Source: Candidatus Nitrotoga sp. 1052
GTDB taxonomy: Bacteria > Pseudomonadota > Gammaproteobacteria > Burkholderiales > Gallionellaceae
Length of the DNA stretch: 64,000 nt
Reading direction: 5' to 3'
NCBI RefSeq assembly: GCF_927312905.1
Contig: NZ_CAKMHQ010000022.1
Span: forward strand, 1 to 64,000
The notes beneath the pieces are model-generated. The model worked only from the letters and a program-made list of their open reading frames with translations. It did not search any database and had not been told where the DNA came from. Shown piece by piece: positions 9,622 through 18,363 of the stretch. How positions within the stretch are numbered: position 1 is the first letter of the stretch; each line of letters begins with the position of its first letter. The translations under genes and the position numbers were made by a program.

Positions 9622-9745
9622 GTAGAAAGCTTATCACCGGGCGATGCTCACTATCTACTGCGCTGGTCGCTCATCAAAGCCGGGTTCTCGCGGCGGCTGG
9701 CAGCGCAGTGAGATGTTGGGCTTTATTACATTTAGCCCAACCGAG
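9622..9745 (+). pseudogene. REP-associated (RAYT) transposase fragment
   Basis: Codons from 9637 read PGDAHYLLRWSLIKAGFSRR and end at a stop at 9709-9711. This fits the 'GDADF..RWRLIK..FSR' block of Y1/IS200-like REP-associated transposases. The N-terminal HUH half and the C-terminal block are missing. Immediately after the stop a palindrome GTTGGGCT/AGCCCAAC (9715-9722 and 9734-9741) follows, also present after the second fragment at 14640. It is an internally deleted, non-functional copy. Confidence 0.6.
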
Positions 9746-9819
9746 CTTAGTGCCGCAATGCGCAAGCTGGTGCATTTGAGCTTAGGCATTTACCTTATGA
9801 ATTGCTCTCTTATAAAAAT

Positions 9820-11391
9820 CTACTGTGCTAACTCGGCAGCCTCGACCACCACTTTATATAACCGCTCTTCTTGTGCAGTGGCTATTTTAGTGCCGACTGC
9901 CACTTGATTACGCTTACCAGGAGCTACACCGCCTTTAATTATTAAAGGGGCGCTTTGTGACACAGCTCGTCCTGTTTTCGCATCATATTTCACTACACGC
10001 ACTTGAACTCGACCTACTGGAATAGAGGTGCTATTTTGCACGACAGCATATAAATTACCCGTATTATCCGCCTGCACACCTGCCTGAATATACTTCGCAG
10101 GGTTGCTTGGTAAATCTAAGTGTACGGCACGTGCTGTTGCTTCTTTGCCAATATCTGAATTAGAAGCCGAGGCAATTTGATAATGTTGCAGTGCTTCATC
10201 TGTTTGACCGCGCTCTTCAGCGATTTGGCCTAACAACGCATGACCAGGTGCAGTAGGTAGTAATTCATTGGCACGCTTAAGAAAAGGATCAGCTTCGGCT
10301 TTTTTCCCTAAATTGAATAGCGCAATGCCACTTTGAATGTGCGGTTTAAAGTAATCAGGTTGCATTTTGATGGCTTTATCATAAAACGATAAAGCCTCTT
10401 CTGGTTTGTTCTGAGTTAAAGCAATGTCACCCAATAGCTCTTGAAAACGTGCTTCACGTGGTTCGGCGGCAATGGCTTGTTTTGCTAATGTGGTGGCTTT
10501 CGCTGTATCTTTAGCCGCTAGTGCTTTTACGCCTTCGTCATAAGCTTTATAGGCTGCCTGAGTAGATTTCAATTTGCCTACTTTTTGCGCATAAACCTCT
10601 TTACCCCATTCCCCGCCAGCACCGACTGTTGCCAATGTGATTTTGTTGGCAGCCACACGCTCAGGTGATGGTGGATGGCTGGCAAATAAACCCTCAATAA
10701 AATTACTTTGACGTCCAGCACTTAACTTGACGAAAGTCTCTTGCAAGGTCACGGCAGCTGTTGGGTCGTAACCCGCTTTTTTCATATATTGCATACCATA
10801 TAGATCCGCTTCTCTTTCTGCATCGCGCCCATATTTACTCGTGGCAAGTTGTGCGCCTAGTTGAGCGCCGCCAACAATCAGGTTTGCATAATCAGTGTTT
10901 TGCGCGCCTATACCAACTGCAATCATTGCTCCTTGCATGAGTATCCCGCGCTCCATGTTTTTTGCTCCATGTCTTGCGGCGGCGTGGACCATTTCATGCC
11001 CCATGACCGCGGCAAGTTCAGCCTCGCTATTGAGTTCGTAAAGCAGTCCACGATTAAAAGCGATTTTTCCACCAGGCATCGCCCAGGCATTGGGTATGGA
11101 CTCATTTAGCACCGTGTATTCATAAGGTAGTTTACGATCAGAAGCCGCGGCAAGCTTATCGCCTACACTTTGCACATAAGCGGTGAGTTCAGGGTCGATA
11201 ATGTAATCGCCACCTTGTGATTGGCGAGCAGGACCATAATTTTGTGTACCAATTGATATTTCTTGAGATTCAGACACAATTTGAAATTCCTTTTTTTTAG
11301 TAACGGGATTCGTGCCGCATGCTGAAGTTAATAATGTGACCGTCGTTAATAAGGTAAATATTAAGTTTCTAGTGTTTATTTGATTCAACAT
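9820..11391 (-). CDS. M48-family metalloprotease lipoprotein with C-terminal TPR repeats
   Basis: 523 residues, BepA/YfgC-like. A lipoprotein-type signal ends TSAC (Cys25). The peptidase domain carries the zinc motif HEMVH at residues 132-136 and a downstream EREADLYG supplying the third ligand. About three or four TPRs follow from residue ~280 (e.g. AIAAEPREARFQELLGDIA). Relatives act in the periplasm on outer-membrane protein assembly, degrading or maturing stalled substrates. Composition is noticeably AT-richer than polA next door, with codon choices such as TTA and AAA, hinting at different ancestry. It stands alone, facing away from the co-polymerase gene. A Zn-dependent protease role is well supported; the substrate is inferred. 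Confidence 0.92.
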   Translation of the reverse strand: MLNQINTRNLIFTLLTTVTLLTSACGTNPVTKKKEFQIVSESQEISIGTQNYGPARQSQGGDYIIDPELTAYVQSVGDKLAAASDRKLPYEYTVLNESIPNAWAMPGGKIAFNRGLLYELNSEAELAAVMGHEMVHAAARHGAKNMERGILMQGAMIAVGIGAQNTDYANLIVGGAQLGAQLATSKYGRDAEREADLYGMQYMKKAGYDPTAAVTLQETFVKLSAGRQSNFIEGLFASHPPSPERVAANKITLATVGAGGEWGKEVYAQKVGKLKSTQAAYKAYDEGVKALAAKDTAKATTLAKQAIAAEPREARFQELLGDIALTQNKPEEALSFYDKAIKMQPDYFKPHIQSGIALFNLGKKAEADPFLKRANELLPTAPGHALLGQIAEERGQTDEALQHYQIASASNSDIGKEATARAVHLDLPSNPAKYIQAGVQADNTGNLYAVVQNSTSIPVGRVQVRVVKYDAKTGRAVSQSAPLIIKGGVAPGKRNQVAVGTKIATAQEERLYKVVVEAAELAQ

Positions 11392-11987
11392 GAGGATTCC
11401 CTTAGCTATAGGTTGGAGCCTAGTAGGTTAACGCAAAGTCGGTTAAAGAATAGTGGAATAGATAGGTATGGTAATAGCTTTTTGTAAGCCTGAAAGTAAA
11501 AATATAGTTAAACGATTGAGTCATTGAATGATATAGCACGTTGCTTTCAAAATAATCAAGCACGCAATCAGGCAGGTCCAACCTATCGAGCTAAAATTCT
11601 AAATCGTCTCAGCATGCCCTCCCGAGCGCCGCACAGAGTACCTGCGCAAGCCCAAGATCTTTTCGACCCCACCTGATTCCAGCTAATCTTTCTTAACGCT
11701 CTTTATGATTAAGCTGACCTTCTGCCTTGTGCGTATTTCGCGTAAGCAGAAAAAAGAACCCACAGCCAACATTTTTTGCTACCGGTTAGGCACAAATTAT
11801 GTGAATTTCGGATGACTTGCAGGTCAGGTTGACGACCAAACTGCTTTCCGATACATTCGGTGAGTATGAAAAAGCGCGTTTATTTTTCCTATACGCCAGC
11901 TCATCCCGCCATGAATTGAGTATTCTTCAATTTCAAAGGCGGCCTGATTTAAGTCCTTGCACAGCCGCTGCCAGAAAGGTCTTAGCC
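11392..11987. other. Divergent intergenic region
   Basis: 596 nt between the start of the M48 gene (minus) and the start of the co-polymerase gene (plus). It must hold both promoters, but I could not pick convincing -35/-10 pairs. One imperfect hairpin (TTCTGC at 11720-11725 with GCAGAA at 11746-11751, inner GCG/CGC) is visible. It has no trailing T-run on either strand, so it is not a clear terminator. No further gene seen. Confidence 0.6.
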
Positions 11988-14036
11988 ATGTTCTCTTCTC
12001 CCACGCAGCGCGCCAACAGACGCAAACTTCTTGTTTTTGCAGGCACATTTTTGGTTCTGGCTACCATCGGCCTGTTTTACAACTATTCGCGCCCCGCAAT
12101 CTATCTGGCCGGCGCGAGGGTTCAGATCAACCCCGGTGCGGTTCAGGTTGAAGCGGCCGTGTCCACCGGCGGCACGCAAGGCGCCAACGTGCCGCGCTCG
12201 CTCTTGAACGAGCTGCAAGTGCTGACCAGCCGCCCGCTGGTCAAGGCGGTGCTGGAAAAATTGCCCGACACACAGCGTGACACCGCTTCCCGGTTGGGAG
12301 CGGACCCGGTCTCCGCCTTGCAGGCGGGGCTGCAGGCCAGGGTGGCCGAGGGGACGGATGTGGTCGAGTTGTCATCACGCGGTCCCGATGCTGCACTTGC
12401 CGCCACGCTGGTCAATGAATTGGTCGTTGCCTACACCGGCCAGCTGAACGATGCCTATGCAAAAACCTCAGGCAGCTCGTTGATTCAGATCAGTGACGAA
12501 GTCGCCAAACTTACCCAAAAGGTTCAAACCCAGCGCCGCCAGATGGAAGACTTTCGCCTGCGCCATAACATCGTCTCCTTCGAGCGCGAAGAAAACGAAG
12601 TCTTGGGCCGCATCAAAGGCCAAACCGAAGCGCTCAACAAAGCCCAGGAAACATTGGCGATTGCCGAAGGCAAACTGCGCGCGATGACCGAATCTGCAGC
12701 CGTTGGCAGGCCCATTGCAGCGCCGGTGCGACCCAACGCCACGCTGGACAATCTGGAGCAGCGCGCATCCCAAGCCCGCGAAGAACTCAGCGAGCTGAGC
12801 CGTGGCTACACGCCTGCATACATGGCAATGGACCCACGCGCACGCGCGGTCAAGAATCGCCTGGCCGAGCTAGAGCGTCAGATTGTCAACCAGCGGCAAA
12901 GCAGTGGGCAGGTGGCGCAGTCAGACCAGAGCTCGGCGTTGGCTGACGCGCGTGACGGGGTCAACGCGGCGCGCGATACCGTTGCCCGCATGGCGCAGCA
13001 GGCCTCAGGCAACCGTGGTGCGCTGCAGCAGTTTGCCGCGCGCTTCAATGAATTTCGCACCATGCGCGACGAACTTGCGCCGCTGGAGTCGCTGCTGCGC
13101 GACGCGACCCAGCGCAAGGCGCGCCAGGAGGCGGGTGAGGCCGCGCGCAGGCCATCGGTGCGGGTGGTGGAGCCTGCTTTTGCACCGCGCGAGCCGTGGC
13201 AGCCGCAGTACACGCGCGATGCGGCCATCGTGCTGGGCGGTGCATTTTTGCTGGCGCTGCTGGCGATGTGGGTGGTTGAACTGTTCAACCGGGTTGACGC
13301 GCCGCCCACTTGGATCGTGTCTCAGCCATCACCTTACCCGGGCAATCCGAACTACGGCTTGGGATATGACTCGGGGCAGGACAATGTGGCTGCCCTAGCG
13401 CACCGAATGCCGCTTGCGGTGGAATACGACGGGCGCGCGACGATGCTGCCGCCCGTGATCCAACCGCGCGAGCTGCTGCAAGAAGAGCTGGCAGGCATCC
13501 TGACCAATGCCTCGCCCACAGTGTTGCTGTTTGCCCACCTGCTGCTCAGGGGAGTCAGTCCGGAAGAGGCGATCACGCTGCGCGGCAGTGATGTCAATAC
13601 GGCCGCGCGGACACTGCACGTCGCAAGCAGCCATGAAGGCGACGATTCGCGAACTGCAGCGCGCGACATTCCGCTGGACGGCACCTTGCATGAGGTGATC
13701 GTCAACACTTTCAAAACCACCCCGGCAGGCGACGCCCAACCGTTGCTCGGCGATGCGAATGCTAAACCGGTTGCGCTCAATGACCTGACGACAGAACTGC
13801 TTTACGCGGCCCATGACGCGGGCGTCGACCAGCCCGCTGAAGTCACGCCTGACGCGCTGCGCCACACCTATGCCGCCTTTCTGGCCCGCCAGGGCATTCG
13901 CATGGCAGACCTCGCCCGCGCGGTCGGGCAAATGAGCGCAGCGCAGGCGGCCATCTACAGCGCCATGGCACCCGCCGGAAAACGGCTGGGGCTGGAGCAG
14001 GTGGAGCGCTTAATGTCGGTGGCGCGACAGGCCTAG
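11988..14036 (+). CDS. Wzz/GumC-type polysaccharide co-polymerase fused to a degenerate tyrosine-recombinase-like domain
   Basis: 682 residues from the ATG at 11988, chosen because AGAAAGG lies 8 nt upstream; a frame extending back to 11817 lacks such support. The first transmembrane segment is about 14-33, followed by a periplasmic region with coiled coil (170-380). A proline-rich stretch (APREPWQP, 399-406) leads to the second transmembrane segment at 411-431. This is the architecture of chain-length-determining co-polymerases in the inner membrane. The cytoplasmic end (about 490-682) resembles the catalytic domain of tyrosine recombinases: LLRGVSPEEAITLR like box I and TPDALRHTYAAFL like box II. 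Of the catalytic set, box I Arg is Ser524, the hairpin Lys is absent, His of HxxR is Asp622 and the later His is Gln648. Only Arg625 and Tyr657 remain. It is thus unlikely to recombine DNA. No other polysaccharide gene is adjacent. Confidence 0.8.
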   Translation: MFSSPTQRANRRKLLVFAGTFLVLATIGLFYNYSRPAIYLAGARVQINPGAVQVEAAVSTGGTQGANVPRSLLNELQVLTSRPLVKAVLEKLPDTQRDTASRLGADPVSALQAGLQARVAEGTDVVELSSRGPDAALAATLVNELVVAYTGQLNDAYAKTSGSSLIQISDEVAKLTQKVQTQRRQMEDFRLRHNIVSFEREENEVLGRIKGQTEALNKAQETLAIAEGKLRAMTESAAVGRPIAAPVRPNATLDNLEQRASQAREELSELSRGYTPAYMAMDPRARAVKNRLAELERQIVNQRQSSGQVAQSDQSSALADARDGVNAARDTVARMAQQASGNRGALQQFAARFNEFRTMRDELAPLESLLRDATQRKARQEAGEAARRPSVRVVEPAFAPREPWQPQYTRDAAIVLGGAFLLALLAMWVVELFNRVDAPPTWIVSQPSPYPGNPNYGLGYDSGQDNVAALAHRMPLAVEYDGRATMLPPVIQPRELLQEELAGILTNASPTVLLFAHLLLRGVSPEEAITLRGSDVNTAARTLHVASSHEGDDSRTAARDIPLDGTLHEVIVNTFKTTPAGDAQPLLGDANAKPVALNDLTTELLYAAHDAGVDQPAEVTPDALRHTYAAFLARQGIRMADLARAVGQMSAAQAAIYSAMAPAGKRLGLEQVERLMSVARQA

Positions 14037-14169
14037 ATTCGCTCGCTTTGCTGGGCAAAGGCCATCATCGTGTCCTGCATCAAATGCATAGCGAACTATC
14101 TATATCATAAGAGCGCTACATGCCTATTTGATTTCCTGTGAAGGTTGGAAATCGGATTTAAAGCCTGTT

Positions 14170-14196
14170 TCATATCACCCGTGATATGAGTTTTTT
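14170..14196 (+). terminator. Rho-independent terminator after the co-polymerase gene
   Basis: A perfect 9-bp inverted repeat TCATATCAC/GTGATATGA with a two-base CC spacer, followed by G and six T. It lies 134 nt past the stop at 14036. The tiny loop means the last one or two pairs probably open. Confidence 0.65.
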
Positions 14197-14405
14197 GGTA
14201 TTGAACCTGTCAACTGATTCTGTGAGCTAAATGCGGCATTGGCTCTCGTATGATATGGATAGCTTGCTATTATTATTGATATTAGTTCATTGGGTACCCG
14301 GTTTTTTTTGCGCTAAATTGACCCGCTGTGCACGCGCCACCGACTAATCTGCAAGAATTAAAAATCTTTGCGGCGCACTTTCAGGTCGGTAGATTGAGCT
14401 GAATA

Positions 14406-14660
14406 AAATGAAGCCCGACATTACCAGGAGTGGGTGAGCAGATGTGTTACCGACGAAGCCGATACAGCTGACTATCTTCTGCGCTGGTCGCTTACCGAGG
14501 CCGGATTCTCGTGGCGGCTGGCAAAAAAGCCAGCACATTCGTGCCAGCCGCCAAGCCAAGCGTGAGCGCGGCATCTGGCAGCATCGGATGTGGGGCGAGA
14601 AAACAGGTGATGGAGTAGATGGTTATGGTGAGCGGTGAGATGTTGGGCTTCATTTCATTC
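14406..14660 (+). pseudogene. Decayed RAYT transposase remnant flanked by inverted repeats
   Basis: Frame from 14462 reads DTADYLLRWSLTEAGFSWRL, like the fragment at 9637. A second frame then reads RQAKRERGIWQHRMWGE (14553-14603), matching the 'GERGIWQRRFWEH' block that follows in RAYT transposases. The two pieces are out of frame, and the N-terminal HUH domain and later Tyr block are gone. The segment is bounded by 14406-14421 and 14640-14655, which are inverted copies of each other with one mismatch (AAATGAAGCCCGACAT). The right copy also contains a TTGGGC/GCCCAA palindrome like that at 9715. Confidence 0.6.
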
Positions 14661-14681
14661 TGCCCAAACCTACCAAGCTAG

Positions 14682-15173
14682 TTAGTTAACACAAGACACG
14701 TGGCTTAAACCGTTTTCGTCACCGTAGTTAACGATGCCGCCCTCCAGGTTAACGATAAACTGGAGGCCAAAAACAGTGCCGGGCGTGGATGACCAAACGT
14801 CGTACAGTGTCCAACCCTGGGCACGTAGTGCTGAAACATTAGTGCGGTAAATGTTCTCATGACGAATACCTAGCGTACTTCCATCATATCGAGTGAGTGC
14901 GACCAGCTCGTCTTTGGTTGGCAGACGCCATTTGTATCCCAGAGCCGTGGATGATGAGCAGATATTCTTAGCCTCAGCCAAGGTAACAGCGGTTGCTGTA
15001 ATGGGTGCCCAAGTGAGTTTGCCATGGACGATGTAACCAGGAGGTAATTTTACCGGTGCGGCGCTTGGCACCGCAGCCTTTTCCAGCGGATCCGCCGACG
15101 CTATATTCAAAGTTAACAACAAGACGGTCAAAGTTATGAGTAGTTTTTTCATGTGGGAGAGTAGTTTTTTCAT
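14682..15173 (-). CDS. Secreted DUF1566 (Lcl-like) protein
   Basis: About 163 residues. A signal peptide (MKKLL...TLNIASA) is followed by a DUF1566-type domain with its usual WRLPTKDELVAL motif and a C-terminal W-S-S-T segment. DUF1566 occurs in surface or secreted proteins, including collagen-like Lcl of Legionella, but its role is undefined. The start is ambiguous: ATG codons at 15173 and 15152 each begin MKKLL, because 21 nt at the 5' end are tandemly duplicated. Neither has a good ribosome binding site. The longer open frame to 15335 lacks signal-peptide character and is not used. Confidence 0.7.
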   Translation of the reverse strand: MKKLLSHMKKLLITLTVLLLTLNIASADPLEKAAVPSAAPVKLPPGYIVHGKLTWAPITATAVTLAEAKNICSSSTALGYKWRLPTKDELVALTRYDGSTLGIRHENIYRTNVSALRAQGWTLYDVWSSTPGTVFGLQFIVNLEGGIVNYGDENGLSHVSCVN

Positions 15174-15364
15174 GTGGTAATAGTACGCTTCATGCACCCT
15201 TAGAACAAGTATGTATGCATCAAAAAGTGGGGTTACCCATGCACCTTGACGGTGTTTGGTGTTGCGCCAGGTGTCAGAATCGGCGGCCCTAAAATCAGGG
15301 TAAATCATTTTACCTGCCTGACAGTCAGGTGCCATTACCTGTACCGGAATTGAAAAATGGAAAC

Positions 15365-15390
15365 AGGGGGCGCTACCCTTTATAGTTTAT
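15365..15390. repeat. Short GGGGRCGCTAC repeat, copy 1
   Basis: GGGGGCGCTACCCTTTATAG just past the end of the GT2 gene. A near copy is at 31091 (GGGGACGCTACACTTTTATT). It resembles the dispersed intergenic tags found beside IS200-like/RAYT remnants; the assignment is tentative. Confidence 0.35.
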
Positions 15391-15395
15391 TGAAT

Positions 15396-16160
15396 TCAGC
15401 TTCGAGCTACCCGAAAACTACCACCGATGCGTAGCATTTGTGCACGATCAAGGTTCTTCGCTAATGCCACTTGGCGGTTATTGCATTCTTGAACTGGCAG
15501 GCGGCCTTGATACTTTTCCATAAACCTGGCACTAAATACTGCGTACTTCTCACAATAATTTCCGCGCGACTGGTGGGCTATTAAAATATCGTTGCATACC
15601 GCCAATTTGAATCCGGCCAAATAGGCTGCGAAGGTAAAGTCGATGTCATAGATATGGAAGCCATCGAAATTTTGTTCATCGAAACGTATTTCATTGACCA
15701 CCCGCCGATTCACGGCAAAGAAAAATCCGTCCAAAGCTTGAATTCCTTCAACGACCACCGAATTTATCTCGCCCCACACCGACAAGTCGAAGCGATTGCC
15801 GGGCCATTCATCACCGGTAACCGGGTAGGCAACAGTGCCGTGCAAGTAGGGGTCTCCCGCAAATCCCCAGTTGCTGGCGACTAAATGACTTGTGCCGGCG
15901 CAGCCGACCACATCGTAGACTTGCAGATATTGGCGCAAACGAGGATAAAAATCGGGCGAGATTATCTCGATGTCATCATGGCAAAAAATCAGGATGTCGC
16001 CCCGGCTTTGGGTGATGCCGCGGTTATAGCCTTCGCACAGTGACTGCGCGTCGTGGATGCCGATGATCTCAAACGGCGCGTCCCCCAGCAGCTCCTTGTA
16101 GTTTTTCGAGACGAACTCGAATTTTTCCGGATTGATGCTGCAAATGATAATCGAAATCAT
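15396..16160 (-). CDS. GT2-like glycosyltransferase
   Basis: About 254 residues with a GT-A fold. MISIIICSINP is the nucleotide-sugar-binding first strand and FCHDDIEI holds the metal-binding DDxE-type motif. A later LDGFFFAV segment resembles acceptor-side motifs. The family transfers sugar from a nucleotide donor; donor and acceptor are unknown. I prefer the ATG at 16160, since the GTG at 16205 overlaps the upstream stop and adds a polar tail before the first strand. It follows the 717-aa GT41 gene by 34 nt and closes the cluster, so it may extend or prime the glycan those enzymes attach. Confidence 0.85.
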   Translation of the reverse strand: MISIIICSINPEKFEFVSKNYKELLGDAPFEIIGIHDAQSLCEGYNRGITQSRGDILIFCHDDIEIISPDFYPRLRQYLQVYDVVGCAGTSHLVASNWGFAGDPYLHGTVAYPVTGDEWPGNRFDLSVWGEINSVVVEGIQALDGFFFAVNRRVVNEIRFDEQNFDGFHIYDIDFTFAAYLAGFKLAVCNDILIAHQSRGNYCEKYAVFSARFMEKYQGRLPVQECNNRQVALAKNLDRAQMLRIGGSFRVARS

Positions 16161-16194
16161 GTTAGCTGGCTCCGTTTCAATCGAGATGTGGCTA

Positions 16195-18348
16195 CTAGTC
16201 GCCACATTGCACGTTGAATTCAGAATGATAAAACGATTCTATTTGACGTAATGACGTATCCATCTCGAAGATTCTATTGCTGCCGGTAATGATGCGCTGA
16301 ACAACTTGCTGGCGCCATGCATTGTCTGTGCCGATCTTGATGGCTATCTCGATATAGTCATCCTGGTCTTTGGCTATCAGTTCATCCAGCCCCATGCATT
16401 TCAGCATTCCGTAGCTTTGCCGACCGCGCATGAATTCTCCCGGCAAAGTTACCACTGGCAAGCCGCAAGCAAGCGCATCCAGAGTTGTGTTGCCGCCTGA
16501 CCAATGCAGGGTATCGAGCATCACATCACTCAGCATATTGACGCGTAGGTAATCATCGTGCGCCATTGACGGCAGAATAATGCCCCGCCCTTGCGGCTCC
16601 AGGCCGCACGCGCGCAGGGTCTGCGCCAGCCGGGCAAAAAAGGCGTTGGTGATGTTGGGGTGGCGGCCGGCAAACAGCACGATGACTCCATCCGGGTCGC
16701 GCTCAAGAATGTTAGCCAGCAGTGCATCGTTGTCCGGATGGATCTTGAATAATGATTGCGGGCACAGATACAGCGTCTTATCTCCCGGTAACGCAAAGTC
16801 GGCGCGACGCGCTGGCGTGGGTAGCACAGGCTTGCTGTAATAAGTGCCTAGGCCCTCGAGCAATATCAATTTTTCTGAATAATGGAGCTCGGCGTTATCG
16901 GGCTCCATTGCGGCGCTTGAAAAATAATAGTCGATATTTGCGTGGCCGCTGGTCACAGGGTGTCCCCAGCCAGCACATTGCACCGGCGCCAGTCGCATGG
17001 CAGCCAGCAGGAAACTGCTGTTATCCATGCCGAGCTCCGGGTAAACCAGTACATCCAGGTCATCCGTCAGCACAGATGCGGCGATACTGCCCGGCGATAC
17101 AGGGCCCGCGACAAGGTGGCGAAAGTGGTCGCAAGCGTCGACAATTTCCTGGGTAACAGAATCTGTTTCCTGGCGGGTATGGTAGACAAAAATTTCAAAT
17201 TGCTCGCGATCGAGCTGCATGATCCAGCTGCGGAAATACATACCAACCGTGCAATTTCTGAAAAAACTGGACAGATAACCGATGCGCAAGCGGCGCCCCG
17301 CTGCGTCTTTTTTCGCGCGCAGCTGCATGAATTGCGGCGCGATTTTCTCCAGCATGGCAGCAACAAAATGCGCATAGTCTATTTGCAGCTGCTTGTCGTC
17401 AAGACCTTGGTAGGCCAAGTAAAAATTGCTCCAGCGCAGTTCATCCAATAGTTGCTCGGGCTGGTTGTGAGAAATAAAGTCTGGAATATTTGCGTGCAGG
17501 ATTTTCAGGCCATCAGCGAATCGCTGTCGTGCTTCCAGCAAATCATTCTGATTGCGGTATACGGCAGGCAATGACAGCAAGGCACCGAGTGCTGATTTCA
17601 GTTCATGCGGATTCAGCGTTTGCGCTTGCCGATAGGCCGCAAGTGTGTGTTCGATGCGGCCTTGCTCCCAGAACACGCGGGCAAGTTTGTTGAGTTCCGC
17701 GCCATTCTTGCCCGGCTTCATTTGCGCGGCATGGGTGAAGCTGGCTTCCGCTTCATCGAGCTTGCCCAGTTGGTGCTGAACAGAACCGAGATAGTTGTAA
17801 GCCTGGACGTGATCCGGCTTCAAGCGAAGCGCATGGTTGAAGCTGGTTTCCGCCGAATTGAGTTGTCCTAAATCCAGGTGAGTGATGCCCAGGTTGTAAT
17901 GGGCCAGCGCGTAATCCGGTTTCAGCAGAACAGCCTGCGCAAACTGCTGCTGAGCGCCAGCGAAATCACCCAGCGCACGAAGCGAGGTGCCCAGGTTGTT
18001 ATAAGCTCCGGGATAATCCGGCTTGTGATGGATTGCATCGCGGAAATTTGCAGCGGCTTGCGCGAAGCGTTTTTGGTCATGCAGAATAATGCCGATATTG
18101 TTGTAGGCCTCGGCATAGTCTGGCTTCACGCGAATTGCATTTTGCAGGCTAGCGACGGCCTCATCTGGCCGGTGCAGATCTTCCAGCGTGAGTCCGCGCA
18201 GAAAATGATTGCGCGACTCTTGCGGGCTGAGAGCGATGGCTTGATCAAGATACGCCAACGCCCGCTGTAAATTTCCGCTTTGCCTGGCCAGTGCGGCTGC
18301 CTGCTGCGGCGCCTCGGCCTGATTAAGTAAATCGGGGCTATCAGTCAT
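16195..18348 (-). CDS. TPR-GT41 protein, O-GlcNAc-transferase/SPINDLY-like (Cys at the catalytic-His position)
   Basis: 717 residues. At least five TPRs span about 20-250, with Asn-ladder signatures such as AYNNIGIIL and AYNNLGTSL. A linker and a GT41 catalytic region cover about 350-700. Recognisable GT41 blocks are CAGWGHPVTSGHA (458-470), YLCPQSLFKIHPDN (527-540, Lys535 matching the UDP-contacting Lys of human OGT), and DTLHWSGGNTTLDAL then GLPVVTLPG. In RIGYLSSFFRNCTVG the position usually occupied by the conserved His is Cys366. The predicted role is cytoplasmic O-linked sugar transfer onto protein Ser/Thr. Second last in the minus-strand cluster; 15 nt after the double-module gene. Confidence 0.88.
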   Translation of the reverse strand: MTDSPDLLNQAEAPQQAAALARQSGNLQRALAYLDQAIALSPQESRNHFLRGLTLEDLHRPDEAVASLQNAIRVKPDYAEAYNNIGIILHDQKRFAQAAANFRDAIHHKPDYPGAYNNLGTSLRALGDFAGAQQQFAQAVLLKPDYALAHYNLGITHLDLGQLNSAETSFNHALRLKPDHVQAYNYLGSVQHQLGKLDEAEASFTHAAQMKPGKNGAELNKLARVFWEQGRIEHTLAAYRQAQTLNPHELKSALGALLSLPAVYRNQNDLLEARQRFADGLKILHANIPDFISHNQPEQLLDELRWSNFYLAYQGLDDKQLQIDYAHFVAAMLEKIAPQFMQLRAKKDAAGRRLRIGYLSSFFRNCTVGMYFRSWIMQLDREQFEIFVYHTRQETDSVTQEIVDACDHFRHLVAGPVSPGSIAASVLTDDLDVLVYPELGMDNSSFLLAAMRLAPVQCAGWGHPVTSGHANIDYYFSSAAMEPDNAELHYSEKLILLEGLGTYYSKPVLPTPARRADFALPGDKTLYLCPQSLFKIHPDNDALLANILERDPDGVIVLFAGRHPNITNAFFARLAQTLRACGLEPQGRGIILPSMAHDDYLRVNMLSDVMLDTLHWSGGNTTLDALACGLPVVTLPGEFMRGRQSYGMLKCMGLDELIAKDQDDYIEIAIKIGTDNAWRQQVVQRIITGSNRIFEMDTSLRQIESFYHSEFNVQCGD

Positions 18349-18363
18349 GGCTACAGGGGATAC

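Noticed and set aside
11720-11751. Hairpin in the M48/co-polymerase spacer as a terminator
   Set aside because: No T-run follows the stem in either direction of transcription.
11817-11987. Longer N-terminus for the co-polymerase
   Set aside because: The added 57 residues lack a ribosome site and precede the membrane segment with no known domain. The ATG at 11988 has AGAAAGG.
13500-14036. Intact integrase or prophage
   Set aside because: The recombinase-like domain is joined in frame to a membrane protein and has lost most catalytic residues. No phage genes surround it.
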